Shown here piece after piece: positions 1 through 8,981 of a DNA stretch of 64,000 nucleotides (positions within the stretch are counted from its first letter, which is position 1; each line of letters opens with the position of its first letter). This DNA comes from an uncultured Alphaproteobacteria bacterium (GTDB taxonomy: Bacteria > Pseudomonadota > Alphaproteobacteria > HIMB59). The notes under the pieces were generated by a model. That model made no database searches. It was not told the origin of the DNA and was given only the letters and a program-made list of their open reading frames with translations. The stretch is taken from positions 1 to 64,000 of the forward strand of contig CACABO010000006.1 in the NCBI GenBank assembly GCA_902530745.1. Direction: 5' to 3'. The position numbers were made by a program, and so were the translations under genes.

Positions 1-1
1 T

Positions 2-697
2 TCAATTAAGGAAGGAATATTGAATGAAATAGACTCTCTTGAAAATTTTGAAAAAGAAAAAAAAATGATGTTTAATAAGTATAATTATGCTCTTAATGAC
101 TACAAAGAGGAGGCCTTAAAAGTATCAAATTTAAGAAAAAAAGAGTCAAAAAGAATATCGGAGAGTATTAACAAACAACTTCCTATTGTGAATATTGAAC
201 AAGGTGAGATTGTGTTTAAATTTTATGAAAAAAAAGAAAATGAATATAATTCAAAAGGATATGATGAATTAGATGTATTATTCAGAACAAATAAAAAGTC
301 TGAATTTAATTCAATAAAAAAAGTAGCCTCAGGTGGCGAGCTATCTAGATTGCTTTTGATAATAAAATCATTATCAGCAAAAAATGATAGTAATCTAACC
401 CTTATTTTTGATGAGGTAGATAGTGGTTTAAGTGGCAAGATTGCTTCAAATGTATCTGAAAAAATTAATAACATTTCGAAAAAAAATCAAGTTATAGCCA
501 TAACTCACTCACCCCAAGTTGCTTCAAAAGCTCACAAACATTGGAAAATTGAGAAAATTATAAAAAATGATCAGATGACAAGTCAAATAATTGAGTTAAA
601 CGATCAATCAAGAGTTGATGAAATTGCAAGTTTAATAAGTGGTAATAAAATTACTGAGACTGCTAAAAAAGTAGCTTCAGATTTACTTCAAAATTAA
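2..697 (+). CDS. recN: DNA repair protein RecN, C-terminal part (5' end outside window)
   Basis: RecN is an SMC-like ATPase that acts in recombinational repair of double-strand breaks. The reading frame is open from base 2, so the gene begins upstream and only its C-terminal ~230 residues are visible. They show the end of the long coiled coil, the ABC signature SGGELSRL (about 329-352), the Walker B stretch LIFDEVDSG and the switch-histidine segment ITHSPQVAS. This order is specific to RecN among SMC-type ATPases. The TTG at 20 is not the true start. ligA follows after 4 nt on the same strand, the usual alphaproteobacterial recN-ligA order, so the two are probably co-transcribed. Confidence 0.95.
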   Translation, partial: SIKEGILNEIDSLENFEKEKKMMFNKYNYALNDYKEEALKVSNLRKKESKRISESINKQLPIVNIEQGEIVFKFYEKKENEYNSKGYDELDVLFRTNKKSEFNSIKKVASGGELSRLLLIIKSLSAKNDSNLTLIFDEVDSGLSGKIASNVSEKINNISKKNQVIAITHSPQVASKAHKHWKIEKIIKNDQMTSQIIELNDQSRVDEIASLISGNKITETAKKVASDLLQN

Positions 698-701
698 GTT
701 A

Positions 702-2696
702 ATGAAAAACAAAGAGAGTTTCATCAAACTAAGAGATAAGTTAAAAAAGTACAATAAAGAATATTACAACTCAAATCCATCGATTGACGATTCTAAGTAT
801 GACGATTTAAAGAAAAAGTATGATTATTTATTATCTAATAATCCAAGATTTAAAGAATTTGATAATTTGGGTGTAGGTACATCACCCTCGTCTAAATTTG
901 AAAAATTTAAACACTATGAGCCTATGCTTTCTCTCTCAAATAGTTTTAATTTAAGCGATACTGAAGATTTTTTTGATAAAGCAAGTAACTTTTTAAAAAA
1001 AAAAGACTCAAAATATACATTTAATGTAGATTGTAAAATAGATGGGGTATCTTTATCATTGATATATAAAAATAATAAATTATTTAAGGCTATCACAAGA
1101 GGAGATGGTATTGTTGGAGAAGAAATTACAGAAAATGTATTGGGAATTAGGGGTATACCCAATATTTTAAATAATTGTAAATCTGATCTCATAGAAATAA
1201 GGGGCGAAGTATTTTTTTTAAGAAATGATTTTGAAAAATTAAATAAACAATTTGAAAAAAAAAATCAGTTTTCAAACCCTAGGAATGCTGCCTCTGGTTC
1301 TCTTCGCCAAATAAATAGTGAAATTACAAAAAATCGACCCTTGAGATTTATACCTCATGGATATGGTAAGTTTTCATTTGAAAATGAGTTTTTAAACTTT
1401 GAAGAATTCATAAATTTCTGCAAAAGAAATAATTTTGATCAAACAAGCTATGCTAAGGAATTCAATAATTTAAAAGATGTTTATAATTATATTTCAGACA
1501 TTGAAAAAAAAAGATCCTCAATTAATTTTGATATTGATGGAATGGTAATAAAAATTAGTGATTTAGATTTACAAAGGATGTTAGGGAGCACCAACAAATT
1601 TCCCCGTTGGGCAATAGCTGCTAAATTTAGCTCTGAAGAAGCATTGACACAAGTTAAAAAAATAGATCTACAAATTGGTAGAACTGGAGCCATAACACCT
1701 GTTGCTAGACTTAAAGCAATAAATATTGGTGGTGTAATTGTATCAAATGCAACACTTCATAATTTCGATGAAATTCTCAGAAAAGATATAAGAATTAATG
1801 ATTTTGTTTGGGTAAAAAGAGCTGGAGATGTAATTCCTTATGTTTCTAGAGTTGATATAAAAAAAAGAAAAAAATCTAATAAAAAATTTGTCATACCGAA
1901 AAATTGTTTGTGCGGATCTAAAATAATTAAAATTAAGGATGAAGCGGTACAAAGATGCAGTGCAGGAAAAAATAAATGCAAATACCAAAATTTAGAGTCT
2001 CTCAAATACTTTGTATCTAAGAAAGCAATGAATATTGATGGGCTTGGTGAGAAATTGATTGAAAAATTTATTAGTCTAAATTTAATTTCCAGTAATTTAG
2101 ATATTTACAAATTAGAAAATCATAAAGATCAAATAATTAAATTGGAGGGATTTGGAGAAAAATCTTATTTAAATCTTATTGAGTCAATAAATAAATCAAA
2201 AATAACGTCATTATCTAGATATTTAATTTCTCTTGGCCTAAGATATTTAGGCGAAAATAATTCTGAACTTATATCTATGTATTTTAAAAATAAAACAAGA
2301 TTTAAAAATTTTATAAAATCAAAAAATCTAAAAGAAATACTTGAAAACATTGATGGTTTAGGAGAAAAAGCTATAAGTTCTTTTGTTAATTATTTTTCAG
2401 ATAAAGCTAATGTTGACGAGTCATTTGAAATACTTGATATAATTGAGATTATTGAAAATGAAGATAATAAAACTAGCCTCAATAAAAGTATTTTGTTCAC
2501 AGGAACTCTTCAAAAACTATCAAGAGACCGAGCAAAAGAATTGGCAAAAAAAAAAGGATATAAAATTGCTTCAAACGTATCAAAAAATTTAGACATACTT
2601 GTATTTGGAGAGAAATCTGGTTCCAAATTAAAAAAAGCTAAAGATTTAAAAATCAATATTTTAAATGAGAGAGAATTTTTAAATCTTATTAATTAA
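702..2696 (+). CDS. ligA: NAD-dependent DNA ligase LigA
   Basis: LigA seals nicks in replication and repair using NAD+. The product has 664 aa, normal for the family. The adenylation motif CKIDG gives catalytic Lys112. It is followed by the OB fold, a zinc finger near residues 402-426, helix-hairpin-helix repeats and a C-terminal BRCT domain (about 590-664, starting near ILFTGTL). The zinc finger keeps four cysteines, but the spacing is unusual: CxC then Cx6C, where the family has Cx2C then about Cx4C. The gene starts 4 nt after recN without a clear ribosome binding site, suggesting translational coupling. Its 3' end overlaps the convergent aminopeptidase gene by 18 bp. Confidence 0.97.
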   Translation: MKNKESFIKLRDKLKKYNKEYYNSNPSIDDSKYDDLKKKYDYLLSNNPRFKEFDNLGVGTSPSSKFEKFKHYEPMLSLSNSFNLSDTEDFFDKASNFLKKKDSKYTFNVDCKIDGVSLSLIYKNNKLFKAITRGDGIVGEEITENVLGIRGIPNILNNCKSDLIEIRGEVFFLRNDFEKLNKQFEKKNQFSNPRNAASGSLRQINSEITKNRPLRFIPHGYGKFSFENEFLNFEEFINFCKRNNFDQTSYAKEFNNLKDVYNYISDIEKKRSSINFDIDGMVIKISDLDLQRMLGSTNKFPRWAIAAKFSSEEALTQVKKIDLQIGRTGAITPVARLKAINIGGVIVSNATLHNFDEILRKDIRINDFVWVKRAGDVIPYVSRVDIKKRKKSNKKFVIPKNCLCGSKIIKIKDEAVQRCSAGKNKCKYQNLESLKYFVSKKAMNIDGLGEKLIEKFISLNLISSNLDIYKLENHKDQIIKLEGFGEKSYLNLIESINKSKITSLSRYLISLGLRYLGENNSELISMYFKNKTRFKNFIKSKNLKEILENIDGLGEKAISSFVNYFSDKANVDESFEILDIIEIIENEDNKTSLNKSILFTGTLQKLSRDRAKELAKKKGYKIASNVSKNLDILVFGEKSGSKLKKAKDLKINILNEREFLNLIN

Positions 2697-4394
2697 ACTT
2701 TTTATAAAATAATTTTTCTGATTGTAATTTAATCTTGTTTCAAGACATTGGAAAATTTTTTTATGATATTGCTTTATATAAATTTTTTCAAATTTTGTTA
2801 TTAATTTCCAGTTAATAAGATCTAAATCATAAGGAATTAATGTGACATTTTTTAATTGCAAGTTTTTATTAATAACCTTTGTAACATAAAGGTTTTCTAT
2901 TCTGATACCATATTTACCCTCGACGTAATGACCTGGTTCGATAGAAAATAAATTATTATTAGTTAAGATATCCATAGATCTGGGAGAAATAGATGGATAT
3001 TTTTCATGAACATCACCAAAGTTTCCGACACCATGGCCAGTCCCATGACTATAGGATATTTTAAATCTAGATAGGTAATTTCTTATAAATAGATCAACAT
3101 TAGATGCTCTTATATTTCTTGGAAATTTTTTGTTTTCTATTTTTATTAATGACTTTAGTAAATAAGTATAAGAATTTTTTATTCTAGAATAATTTTTTGC
3201 TCCTATTTTAATTACTCTTGTGACATCTGTAGTGCCCTCTAAATATTGAGCACCGGAGTCAATCAGTAATATTTTTCTATTTTTTGAAGAATGAGAATTT
3301 TCAGAAAGAGGTTTGTAATGAACGATAGCAGCATTTGAGTCAAATGCACTGATATAATCAAAGGAGTTTCTGAAAAAATTAATACCTTCTTTTCTTTTAT
3401 TGTATAAATATTCAGAAACTTGGAATTCATTTTTGGGATTTATTTTTTTTTGTTTTAGATCAATTATAAATCTAATTACTGCTAAGCCATCTTCAATGTG
3501 ACAACTCTCAATATTTTTTATTTCTTTAGATGTTTTAATACCTAGATATTTAGATACATTTATTTTAGTTTCAGATAAATTCAAAAATTTAGATAATTTC
3601 ATATACATATAAAGATTTAAAAATTCATAAGATGTTTCAATATTTTTGAATTTTGATGATTTGAGAAATTTTATAAATTTTTCTTCTCCATAAATATTAA
3701 AATCATTTAGTTTACTAACTTTTTTCAAATTTGGGTTATTTGTTATTAAAAAAGGTTTAATATTTTTATTAGGAATAAATAAACCTGCAAAAGGCTTGGT
3801 TGAATTCCAAAGTTCAAACGATCTAAGATTAAGTAAATAAGCTACCTGAGCATTATTCCAAATTAACATACCATCACTTTTCAGATTAGTCTTAATCCTT
3901 TTTAAATTATTAATATAAGGTCTTGGAATTAAATATTTTGGCATACTCATTGGATAGGAAATATTAAAATTTGGATAATAATTTTTTATGAAAAAGTTTT
4001 TTGAGTGTGGATATATATTAATTTTATTTTTTTGTAATTTTGAATTTATCTCTTTATATTCTTTTACTGATATTAATTTTGAGTCTAAAACACCTGATAA
4101 ACTTTTATTTTGCATAATCAGGTAGTCAACAAAAGTAATTTCACTTATATCATATATTTCACAGTTATTTTTGAAAAACTTTTTAGCTGCAAGCGTGTAA
4201 CGTGAGTCTGTAAAAAAAATAAATCTATTTATAAAGAAAAGTATATACCCTTTAGTGCAATCAAATTTAAATAATTTATATATATCTTTTAAATCTAAAT
4301 TTGGACTTTCATTAAGATGTAAATCGTTATTTGTAATAAGATAAAAATCTATCCTATTGTCTTTTAAATATTTTTTAATTAAATGAGATTTCAT
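2679..4394 (-). CDS. pepP: Xaa-Pro aminopeptidase (aminopeptidase P, M24 family)
   Basis: Cytoplasmic metallopeptidase that removes N-terminal residues preceding proline. The product has 571 aa, consistent with the long bacterial/eukaryotic-type aminopeptidase P of about 600 aa, with two creatinase-like N-terminal domains before the pita-bread catalytic domain. Dimetal ligands are visible in order: Asp in LLIDSGAQY (about residue 377), Asp in TTDVTR (about 389), His in HGTGHGVG (about 451), Glu in SIEPGHY (about 484) and Glu in IRIENL (about 498). The start overlaps the uvrD stop by 4 bp, so it is probably the second gene of a uvrD-pepP unit. The 3' end overlaps ligA tail to tail. Confidence 0.93.
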   Translation of the reverse strand: MKSHLIKKYLKDNRIDFYLITNNDLHLNESPNLDLKDIYKLFKFDCTKGYILFFINRFIFFTDSRYTLAAKKFFKNNCEIYDISEITFVDYLIMQNKSLSGVLDSKLISVKEYKEINSKLQKNKINIYPHSKNFFIKNYYPNFNISYPMSMPKYLIPRPYINNLKRIKTNLKSDGMLIWNNAQVAYLLNLRSFELWNSTKPFAGLFIPNKNIKPFLITNNPNLKKVSKLNDFNIYGEEKFIKFLKSSKFKNIETSYEFLNLYMYMKLSKFLNLSETKINVSKYLGIKTSKEIKNIESCHIEDGLAVIRFIIDLKQKKINPKNEFQVSEYLYNKRKEGINFFRNSFDYISAFDSNAAIVHYKPLSENSHSSKNRKILLIDSGAQYLEGTTDVTRVIKIGAKNYSRIKNSYTYLLKSLIKIENKKFPRNIRASNVDLFIRNYLSRFKISYSHGTGHGVGNFGDVHEKYPSISPRSMDILTNNNLFSIEPGHYVEGKYGIRIENLYVTKVINKNLQLKNVTLIPYDLDLINWKLITKFEKIYIKQYHKKIFQCLETRLNYNQKNYFIKSLINKI

Positions 4395-6409
4395 TTTGTA
4401 TTTTTTCTTAAAAATTCTAACATTCTTTTTTTTCCAGGACTTAATTGTATGTTATCCGAAGTAGTCTTTTTAGTTAGATTAAATGAAGAGTTATCCTCTA
4501 CAACATTTGGCATATTTTTTTCAATATTTGAAATTTCATTTAAAAATCTTGAGGGTAATGAATAATTATTCATTCCGTATGTATATCTGGAAGTTGCATA
4601 ACTCAAATTTAAATCAAACTTTGCCCTCGTAATACCTACATAAGCAAGTCGCCTCTCCTCTTCAAGAGATTTAGATGAATTTTGCTCTAATGCTCGAGAG
4701 CTTGGAAAGATGCCTTCTTCCCAACCTGGTAAATAAACATGATCAAATTCTAATCCTTTAGCAGCATGTAATGTCATTAATTTTACAGAGTTAGAGTGTG
4801 TTTTTTTTTGATTTTCATTAACTAAACCAACATGTTCTAAAAATTCGTCCAGATTCTCAAATTCTGAAAGGGCATTCACAAATTCTTTTAAATTATCAAT
4901 CCTTGATTCATTTTCTACTTGTTTCAATTTATTTTTTTCATTTTCTAACATTTTTAAATATCCTGACTCCTCAATTATAAAAATACCTATATCTTCAAGA
5001 GTTGTTTTGTTTATGAGGTCAGATGTTTTTTTTATAATATCAATGAAAGGTTTAGTTTTTATCATAAGAGACCCCGGTAAGTTATTTTCTCTAGACAAAA
5101 GCTCTAATGACTCAAAAAAGGAAATTTTTCTTTCTCTTGCTTTGTCAATAATTAATTTTACTGATTGATCGCCTACTCCTCTTTTAGGAAGATTAATTAC
5201 TCTTTCAAATGATAGATCGTCTTTAAAACTATTAGCGAGTTTTAAGTATGCAAGAATATCTTTTATTTCTTTTCTCTCAAAGAATCTAGGACCCCCTATA
5301 ATTTCATAGGGTAAGGCATATTTTATAAATTTATCCTCGATACTTCTCATTTGTGCGGTTAATCTCACTAAAACCCCAATACTATTATCATCCTGAAACT
5401 TTCTTGATATGTCATCTGATATCCATAATGACTCCTCTTCTTGAGAGTAAAATGAATGTAAACTTATTTTTTGTTCAGGTATGTTTTTATTAAAACTTAC
5501 TAAATCTTTTCCTAATCTATTTTTATTGTTACTTATTATGCAAGCTGCTGCCTCTAAAATAGAGCTATTTGAACGATAATTTTTTGTTAAGCGAACAACT
5601 GATGAATTAAATTCTTTTGGAAAATTTATGATGTTCTCAATATTCGCTCCTCGCCATGCATAAATTGACTGATCATCATCGCCAACACAAAATAAATTTT
5701 TATTAGAATTTAAAACTAATTTAATTAAATCATACTGGATTAAGTTTGTGTCTTGAAATTCATCTATTAAGATATGTTCAATAAAATTTTGATATAATTT
5801 CCTTAAATCTAAATTACTTGAAAGTATATTGTAACTATGTAAAAGAATATCACCAAAATCTACTGCGTTTATTTCAATTAATCTTTGCTGATAATAAGAG
5901 TAGATATCATCTAATCTTTCTATAGATGAAAATTTACATATCTTTTTGTTTTCATTAAAAAGGATTTTATTATCTTTTAAGTTCTGAATTTCATTGTGAT
6001 ATATACCCTCATTAATATCTTTATCTATCTTGCAATAATCTAAAACTTGTTTTAGAAGTTTCTTTTGATCCTCTATGTCTAATATCGTAAAATTTGATTT
6101 TAAATTTACTAAAGTAGAATGCTTTCTTAGAAATTTTGCAAATATTGAATGAAAAGTACCTATCCAAGGAGTATCAATACTTCTTTGAAGTTCAGTATTA
6201 ACTCTTTCTTTAATTTCATTTGCAGCCTTATTTGTAAAGGTTACGGCTATAATTTTATTAGAGTTAACATTTAAATTTTTTACAATATAAACGAATCTAG
6301 ACGTTAAAACTCTTGTTTTCCCTGTTCCAGCTCCTGAAAGAACCAAAAGTGGTCCTTTTTTGTGCTCAACAGCAATTTTTTGTTCTTTATTTAGTTTACT
6401 AAGATCCAT
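4391..6409 (-). CDS. uvrD: DNA helicase UvrD/PcrA (superfamily 1)
   Basis: A 3'-to-5' DNA helicase for nucleotide excision and mismatch repair. The product has 672 aa, slightly shorter than E. coli UvrD. Motifs in order: Walker A GAGTGKT at residues 26-32, Walker B DEFQDTN near 214, motif III GDDDQSIYAWRGA near 240, and the C-terminal TLHAAKGLEFDHVYLPGWEEG stretch near 540-560 (motif V). It is the first gene of a minus-strand unit with pepP. The divergent mlaA starts only 37 bp away, so the two promoters must lie in or overlap that short gap. Confidence 0.96.
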   Translation of the reverse strand: MDLSKLNKEQKIAVEHKKGPLLVLSGAGTGKTRVLTSRFVYIVKNLNVNSNKIIAVTFTNKAANEIKERVNTELQRSIDTPWIGTFHSIFAKFLRKHSTLVNLKSNFTILDIEDQKKLLKQVLDYCKIDKDINEGIYHNEIQNLKDNKILFNENKKICKFSSIERLDDIYSYYQQRLIEINAVDFGDILLHSYNILSSNLDLRKLYQNFIEHILIDEFQDTNLIQYDLIKLVLNSNKNLFCVGDDDQSIYAWRGANIENIINFPKEFNSSVVRLTKNYRSNSSILEAAACIISNNKNRLGKDLVSFNKNIPEQKISLHSFYSQEEESLWISDDISRKFQDDNSIGVLVRLTAQMRSIEDKFIKYALPYEIIGGPRFFERKEIKDILAYLKLANSFKDDLSFERVINLPKRGVGDQSVKLIIDKARERKISFFESLELLSRENNLPGSLMIKTKPFIDIIKKTSDLINKTTLEDIGIFIIEESGYLKMLENEKNKLKQVENESRIDNLKEFVNALSEFENLDEFLEHVGLVNENQKKTHSNSVKLMTLHAAKGLEFDHVYLPGWEEGIFPSSRALEQNSSKSLEEERRLAYVGITRAKFDLNLSYATSRYTYGMNNYSLPSRFLNEISNIEKNMPNVVEDNSSFNLTKKTTSDNIQLSPGKKRMLEFLRKNTK

Positions 6410-6446
6410 AAATTGATTGTATTATAATGAATCAAGATTTTAAGTA

Positions 6447-7187
6447 ATGAAAAAACATTTGAAAGTTATTCTTTTATTAATATTTGTTACTTTTTTACAT
6501 ACAATAAACACATATGCAAATGAGGATGCTTCTGTATCAGGAATTTATTACGATGAAATTTATGATCCTATAGAGCCTATAAACAGAGCGGTTTTAAATT
6601 TTAATTTTTTTATAGATGACATTGCAATTAGACCGATAGTAAAAACATACAAATTCATTGCACCTGAACCAGTTGAAAAAGGTGTATCAAATTTTTTTAG
6701 TAATTTAAAAGAACCAATAAGAACTATTTCTTTTATTTTTCAGGGAGAATTCTCTAAGTCTTTTAATTCTTTAGGAAGATTTACCATTAATTCTTTTACA
6801 AGCTTAGGTACCTTTGATGTAGCCTCAAGATTAGGAATGGAAAAAAATGAAACTGATTTAGGAATTACCCTTGCAAAAGGAGGTGTTTCAAGTGGTCCCT
6901 ATATAGTTATACCAATTATAGGCCCAAGTAATTTGAGAGATTTTAGTGGAGATGTCATAGAGTATTTTGTAGATCCAATATCAAATAATGTTCCAAATAG
7001 AGAATATATAGCAATAGGAAGTGGCTTAAATGAAAGAGTAGAGATAGACGAACAACTTGATAAAGTGAGAGAAGCCTCCTCAGATAGATATGAAATGATT
7101 AAATCAATTTATTACCAGAATATAAATGCACAACTTGAGGAGGAATATATACAAAATCTGCCTGTGCCGAAAATTTATATTGAATAG
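6447..7187 (+). CDS. mlaA: MlaA/VacJ-family outer-membrane phospholipid-removal protein
   Basis: MlaA extracts misplaced phospholipids from the outer leaflet of the outer membrane and hands them to MlaC. The 246-aa product has an N-terminal signal peptide ending near TYA-NE (about residue 25) and the family core with DPIEPINRAVLNFN, GRFTINSF and GPYIVIPIIGPSN. Unlike E. coli MlaA there is no cysteine after the signal peptide, so it does not look like a lipoprotein. A possible -10 TATAAT lies at 6423-6428 without an obvious -35. The mlaC-like gene follows 27 bp downstream on the same strand. The rest of the Mla transporter (FEDB) is not in the window. Confidence 0.93.
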   Translation: MKKHLKVILLLIFVTFLHTINTYANEDASVSGIYYDEIYDPIEPINRAVLNFNFFIDDIAIRPIVKTYKFIAPEPVEKGVSNFFSNLKEPIRTISFIFQGEFSKSFNSLGRFTINSFTSLGTFDVASRLGMEKNETDLGITLAKGGVSSGPYIVIPIIGPSNLRDFSGDVIEYFVDPISNNVPNREYIAIGSGLNERVEIDEQLDKVREASSDRYEMIKSIYYQNINAQLEEEYIQNLPVPKIYIE

Positions 7188-7214
7188 TTTTTCAAACTAT
7201 ATTTACTAAGATAT

Positions 7215-7781
7215 ATGAAAATATTTCTAATAATATTTAGTATAATTTTTTCCTTTTCAACTATTCAAGCTTCAGAAGTTTCAGAGTGGTTTGAAAAAGA
7301 GTCAAACCAGTTTTTAGAGATAATTAATAATAATGAAGGAACTGAAAGTGAAAATTATGAAAAATACAAAGATTTTGTTAATAAAAATTTTGCAGTAAAG
7401 TCAATTGCATATGGCCTAATTGGAGAGAGTATCATTAATAAGAGCTCAAAAAATGAGCTAACAATATATTTAAATGTTTTTACGGATTATCTGATAACAA
7501 CAATATACAAACTAGCTAATTCAAGTACTTCAAGTTCAATCACTCTTAGAGATGTTGATGTAAAAGACAATATTTACATTATCAAATCAGAAATTATAGA
7601 TAAAAAAACATCCGCAAATCTTTATTGGAAAGTAATAGACACAGGTTCGTCTTTTAAAATTATTGATGTTATTGTCGAAAATACATCTTATTTTGTTACA
7701 AAAAAATCTGAGTTTAACAAAATATTAAGAAAAAATAGGGGAAGCTTAGAAGCTTTAATCAAAGAAATACAAAAAATATAG
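7215..7781 (+). CDS. mlaC: MlaC/Ttg2D-family periplasmic phospholipid-binding protein
   Basis: Probably the periplasmic shuttle that carries phospholipid between MlaA and the inner-membrane MlaFEDB complex. The product has 188 aa with a signal peptide (residues 1-19, cut near IQA-SE) and the alternating alpha/beta pattern of the Ttg2D family, including the segments VNKNFAVKSIAYGLIG and LYWKVIDTGSSFKIIDVIVE. Sequence conservation is modest, and the call is strengthened by its position directly after mlaA. The island boundary (truncated tRNA copy) begins 15 bp after its stop codon, so no terminator is obvious between them. Confidence 0.85.
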   Translation: MKIFLIIFSIIFSFSTIQASEVSEWFEKESNQFLEIINNNEGTESENYEKYKDFVNKNFAVKSIAYGLIGESIINKSSKNELTIYLNVFTDYLITTIYKLANSSTSSSITLRDVDVKDNIYIIKSEIIDKKTSANLYWKVIDTGSSFKIIDVIVENTSYFVTKKSEFNKILRKNRGSLEALIKEIQKI

Positions 7782-7796
7782 TATTATATAATCAAA

Positions 7797-7845
7797 TGGT
7801 GGGCCCGGCGGGACTCGAACCTGCGACAACGGCGTTATGAGCACC
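7797..7845 (-). pseudogene. Truncated 3' tRNA fragment (distal island junction)
   Basis: This segment repeats the CCA end, acceptor 3' strand, T arm and anticodon arm of the complete tRNA at 10836-10912. The only mismatch in 49 bp is at 7810 (g, versus a at 10849), which breaks an A-U pair in the T stem. Past 7845 only scattered matches remain (for example gttc at 7848-7851), so the D arm and acceptor 5' strand are absent. It cannot fold as a tRNA. It is best read as the displaced 3' end left by integration, and the stem mismatch fits drift without selection. Confidence 0.88.
7797..7845. repeat. Direct repeat, left copy (attachment-site core)
   Basis: 49-bp direct repeat; its partner is 10836-10884, 3039 bp away, with 48 of 49 bases identical. 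It covers the tRNA 3' half through the anticodon loop, the usual crossover segment for tRNA-targeting integrases. Confidence 0.9.
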
Positions 7846-7888
7846 AAGTTCAAAATTTGCGACTTTGAAAGAATATAAGCATTAAATA

Positions 7889-7924
7889 TTTAGCAATGCC
7901 ATATTTGGCAACGCTACGGCAACA
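7889..7924 (+). repeat. Left-end decamer repeats (possible integrase arm sites)
   Basis: Three related decamers lie in the same orientation: TTTAGCAATG at 7889, TTTGGCAACG at 7904 and TACGGCAACA at 7915. The 7904-7915 pitch is 11 bp, the same as between the two perfect copies at the other end (10751 and 10762). Short direct repeats one helical turn apart just inside attachment cores are typical of tyrosine-integrase arm-type sites. That role is inferred. Confidence 0.55.
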
Positions 7925-7934
7925 ATGCTATATT
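7905..7934 (+). promoter_or_regulatory. Possible promoter for the left island gene series
   Basis: TTGGCA at 7905-7910 and TATATT at 7929-7934 are separated by 18 bp and lie 43 bp before the first small gene. The -35 would overlap one of the decamer repeats, so integrase binding could interfere with transcription. The match is only moderate in such AT-rich DNA. Confidence 0.3.
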
Positions 7935-7976
7935 AACTTTTCATGTATTTAAGTTTACAGAAGGGAGTACTTTCAA

Positions 7977-8084
7977 ATGACATATATATTGGGATTTATT
8001 TTTTTTCTAATAGTTGCCTGTCACTTAGAAAATTTAAGACAATTCAGGGATATTAAAAATAAACAAGATATGGGGATGATGTAG
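7977..8084 (+). CDS. 35-aa single-pass membrane peptide of the island
   Basis: Unrecognised small gene. The ATG is preceded by AAGGGAG at 7961-7967, a good ribosome binding site. The product begins MTYILGFIFFLIVACHLENL, a hydrophobic stretch of about 14 residues followed by a charged tail rich in Arg, Lys and Asp. The stop codon at 8082-8084 is part of the AGGAGG-type binding site for the next gene, which starts 9 nt later, so the two are probably translated in series. No function can be assigned. Confidence 0.6.
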   Translation: MTYILGFIFFLIVACHLENLRQFRDIKNKQDMGMM

Positions 8085-8093
8085 GAGGTTTTA

Positions 8094-8261
8094 ATGTTCG
8101 GACTAGAAATACATTTTGGTTTATTTATCTGGATTGCTATTGCAACTGGTATCGTTGGTTGGAATCTTGGTAAAGCTACAGATAGAATAGAAGCAAAATT
8201 AGAAAAAATTAATTCAAAATTAGACAGAATAGAAATGAGGACAAACAATGAAGACAATTAA
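8094..8261 (+). CDS. 55-aa membrane-anchored coiled-coil peptide of the island
   Basis: Unrecognised small gene with AGGAGG 5 nt upstream of its ATG. It encodes an N-terminal hydrophobic segment (about residues 8-24, FGLFIWIAIATGIVGW) and a short amphipathic helix with heptad-like spacing (DRIEAKLEKINSKLDRIE), so it may oligomerise at the membrane. Its 3' end overlaps the start of the next gene by 14 bp in another frame. This overlap and the ribosome binding site support a real compact operon. Confidence 0.65.
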   Translation: MFGLEIHFGLFIWIAIATGIVGWNLGKATDRIEAKLEKINSKLDRIEMRTNNEDN

Positions 8262-8451
8262 ATTAGAACTATCAGTTAAACTATTATTAGGGGCAATAGC
8301 ATTAGGGTTATTTTTAAATGTGTTCAAGGATTTTCCACCAATGGCAAATGCATCGTACCATGTTCAAAAAGTGGAAATTTGTAATGAAAGTGGATGGACT
8401 TGCGCAGATGTAGGCGTATGGGGACTTGAAGTAGAAAGAAGAGATGATTAG
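8248..8451 (+). CDS. 67-aa small exported/membrane protein of the island
   Basis: Unrecognised. The ATG follows GAGG with 7-nt spacing. The product has a hydrophobic N-terminal segment (about residues 10-25, VKLLLGAIALGLFLNV) and then a roughly 40-residue polar part with two cysteines (EICNESGWTCADVG) that could form a disulfide if the part is periplasmic. An ANA-S context near residue 35 could be a cleavage site. It overlaps the previous gene by 14 bp, and the last base of its stop codon is the first base of the next start (TAGTG). Confidence 0.7.
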   Translation: MKTIKLELSVKLLLGAIALGLFLNVFKDFPPMANASYHVQKVEICNESGWTCADVGVWGLEVERRDD

Positions 8452-8630
8452 TGGGTTGGTGGAATGGCGATTTTGATGAGGAAGAGTTAAAGCCTAAACA
8501 GAAGAAGTGTGAGAAATGTGGTGAAGCTTCTGATGTTTTAGAGAAATGGAAACATATTGATGTTCATATTTGTTTAGATTGTAGAAGAGAAATCTATATT
8601 GAGAATATTGACTATGTTGGCTATCATTAG
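8451..8630 (+). CDS. 59-aa zinc-ribbon-like protein of the island (GTG start)
   Basis: The open frame runs from a GTG that overlaps the preceding stop. A TGA two codons upstream in the same frame excludes a longer start. The product has two CxxC knuckles, KCEKCG near residue 20 and ICLDCRRE near 42, separated by 18 residues, with acidic and aromatic flanks. This is a plausible one-zinc ribbon, possibly binding nucleic acid or a protein partner. I do not recognise a family. The nearest upstream purine tract (AGAAGAG) is a modest ribosome binding site, so coupling to the upstream gene is likely. Confidence 0.6.
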   Translation: MGWWNGDFDEEELKPKQKKCEKCGEASDVLEKWKHIDVHICLDCRREIYIENIDYVGYH

Positions 8631-8636
8631 ATAGAA

Positions 8637-8981
8637 ATGAAATTTATTTTTGGCTTAATAATATCCCTAGCAATAATAGTTCTTATAAGATTTTCTATAA
8701 TTGTTTTAAGGGATATGTTTGGTTATCCTTTAAATTTAGTAATTGTTTTTGGGTCAATATTATTAATAACAGTAGTAGTTTTGTTTACTGTTCATACGAT
8801 TAATAAAAACAAAATAATTAAACTTAAAGAGGAAGGTAAATGGGTAGAGCCTAAAGTAGAACTCAAAAACACCAAAGATGACGAAAATGCCCCTAAGCCA
8901 AACACTAAAATCATACTTACAGTTGGTTTATTGTTATTAATATTAATACCTGGATTAGCATTTTTTTTAAGAACTTTATGA
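8637..8981 (+). CDS. 114-aa membrane protein of the island
   Basis: Unrecognised. Three hydrophobic segments are visible at about residues 4-24, 32-53 and 92-111. Between the second and third is a charged loop of about 40 residues rich in Lys, Glu and Asp (for example KEEGKWVEPKVELKNTKDDE). No signal peptidase site or catalytic motif is evident. It starts 6 nt after the zinc-ribbon gene without a clear ribosome binding site and ends in ATGA, overlapping a 22-codon frame. Confidence 0.65.
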   Translation: MKFIFGLIISLAIIVLIRFSIIVLRDMFGYPLNLVIVFGSILLITVVVLFTVHTINKNKIIKLKEEGKWVEPKVELKNTKDDENAPKPNTKIILTVGLLLLILIPGLAFFLRTL

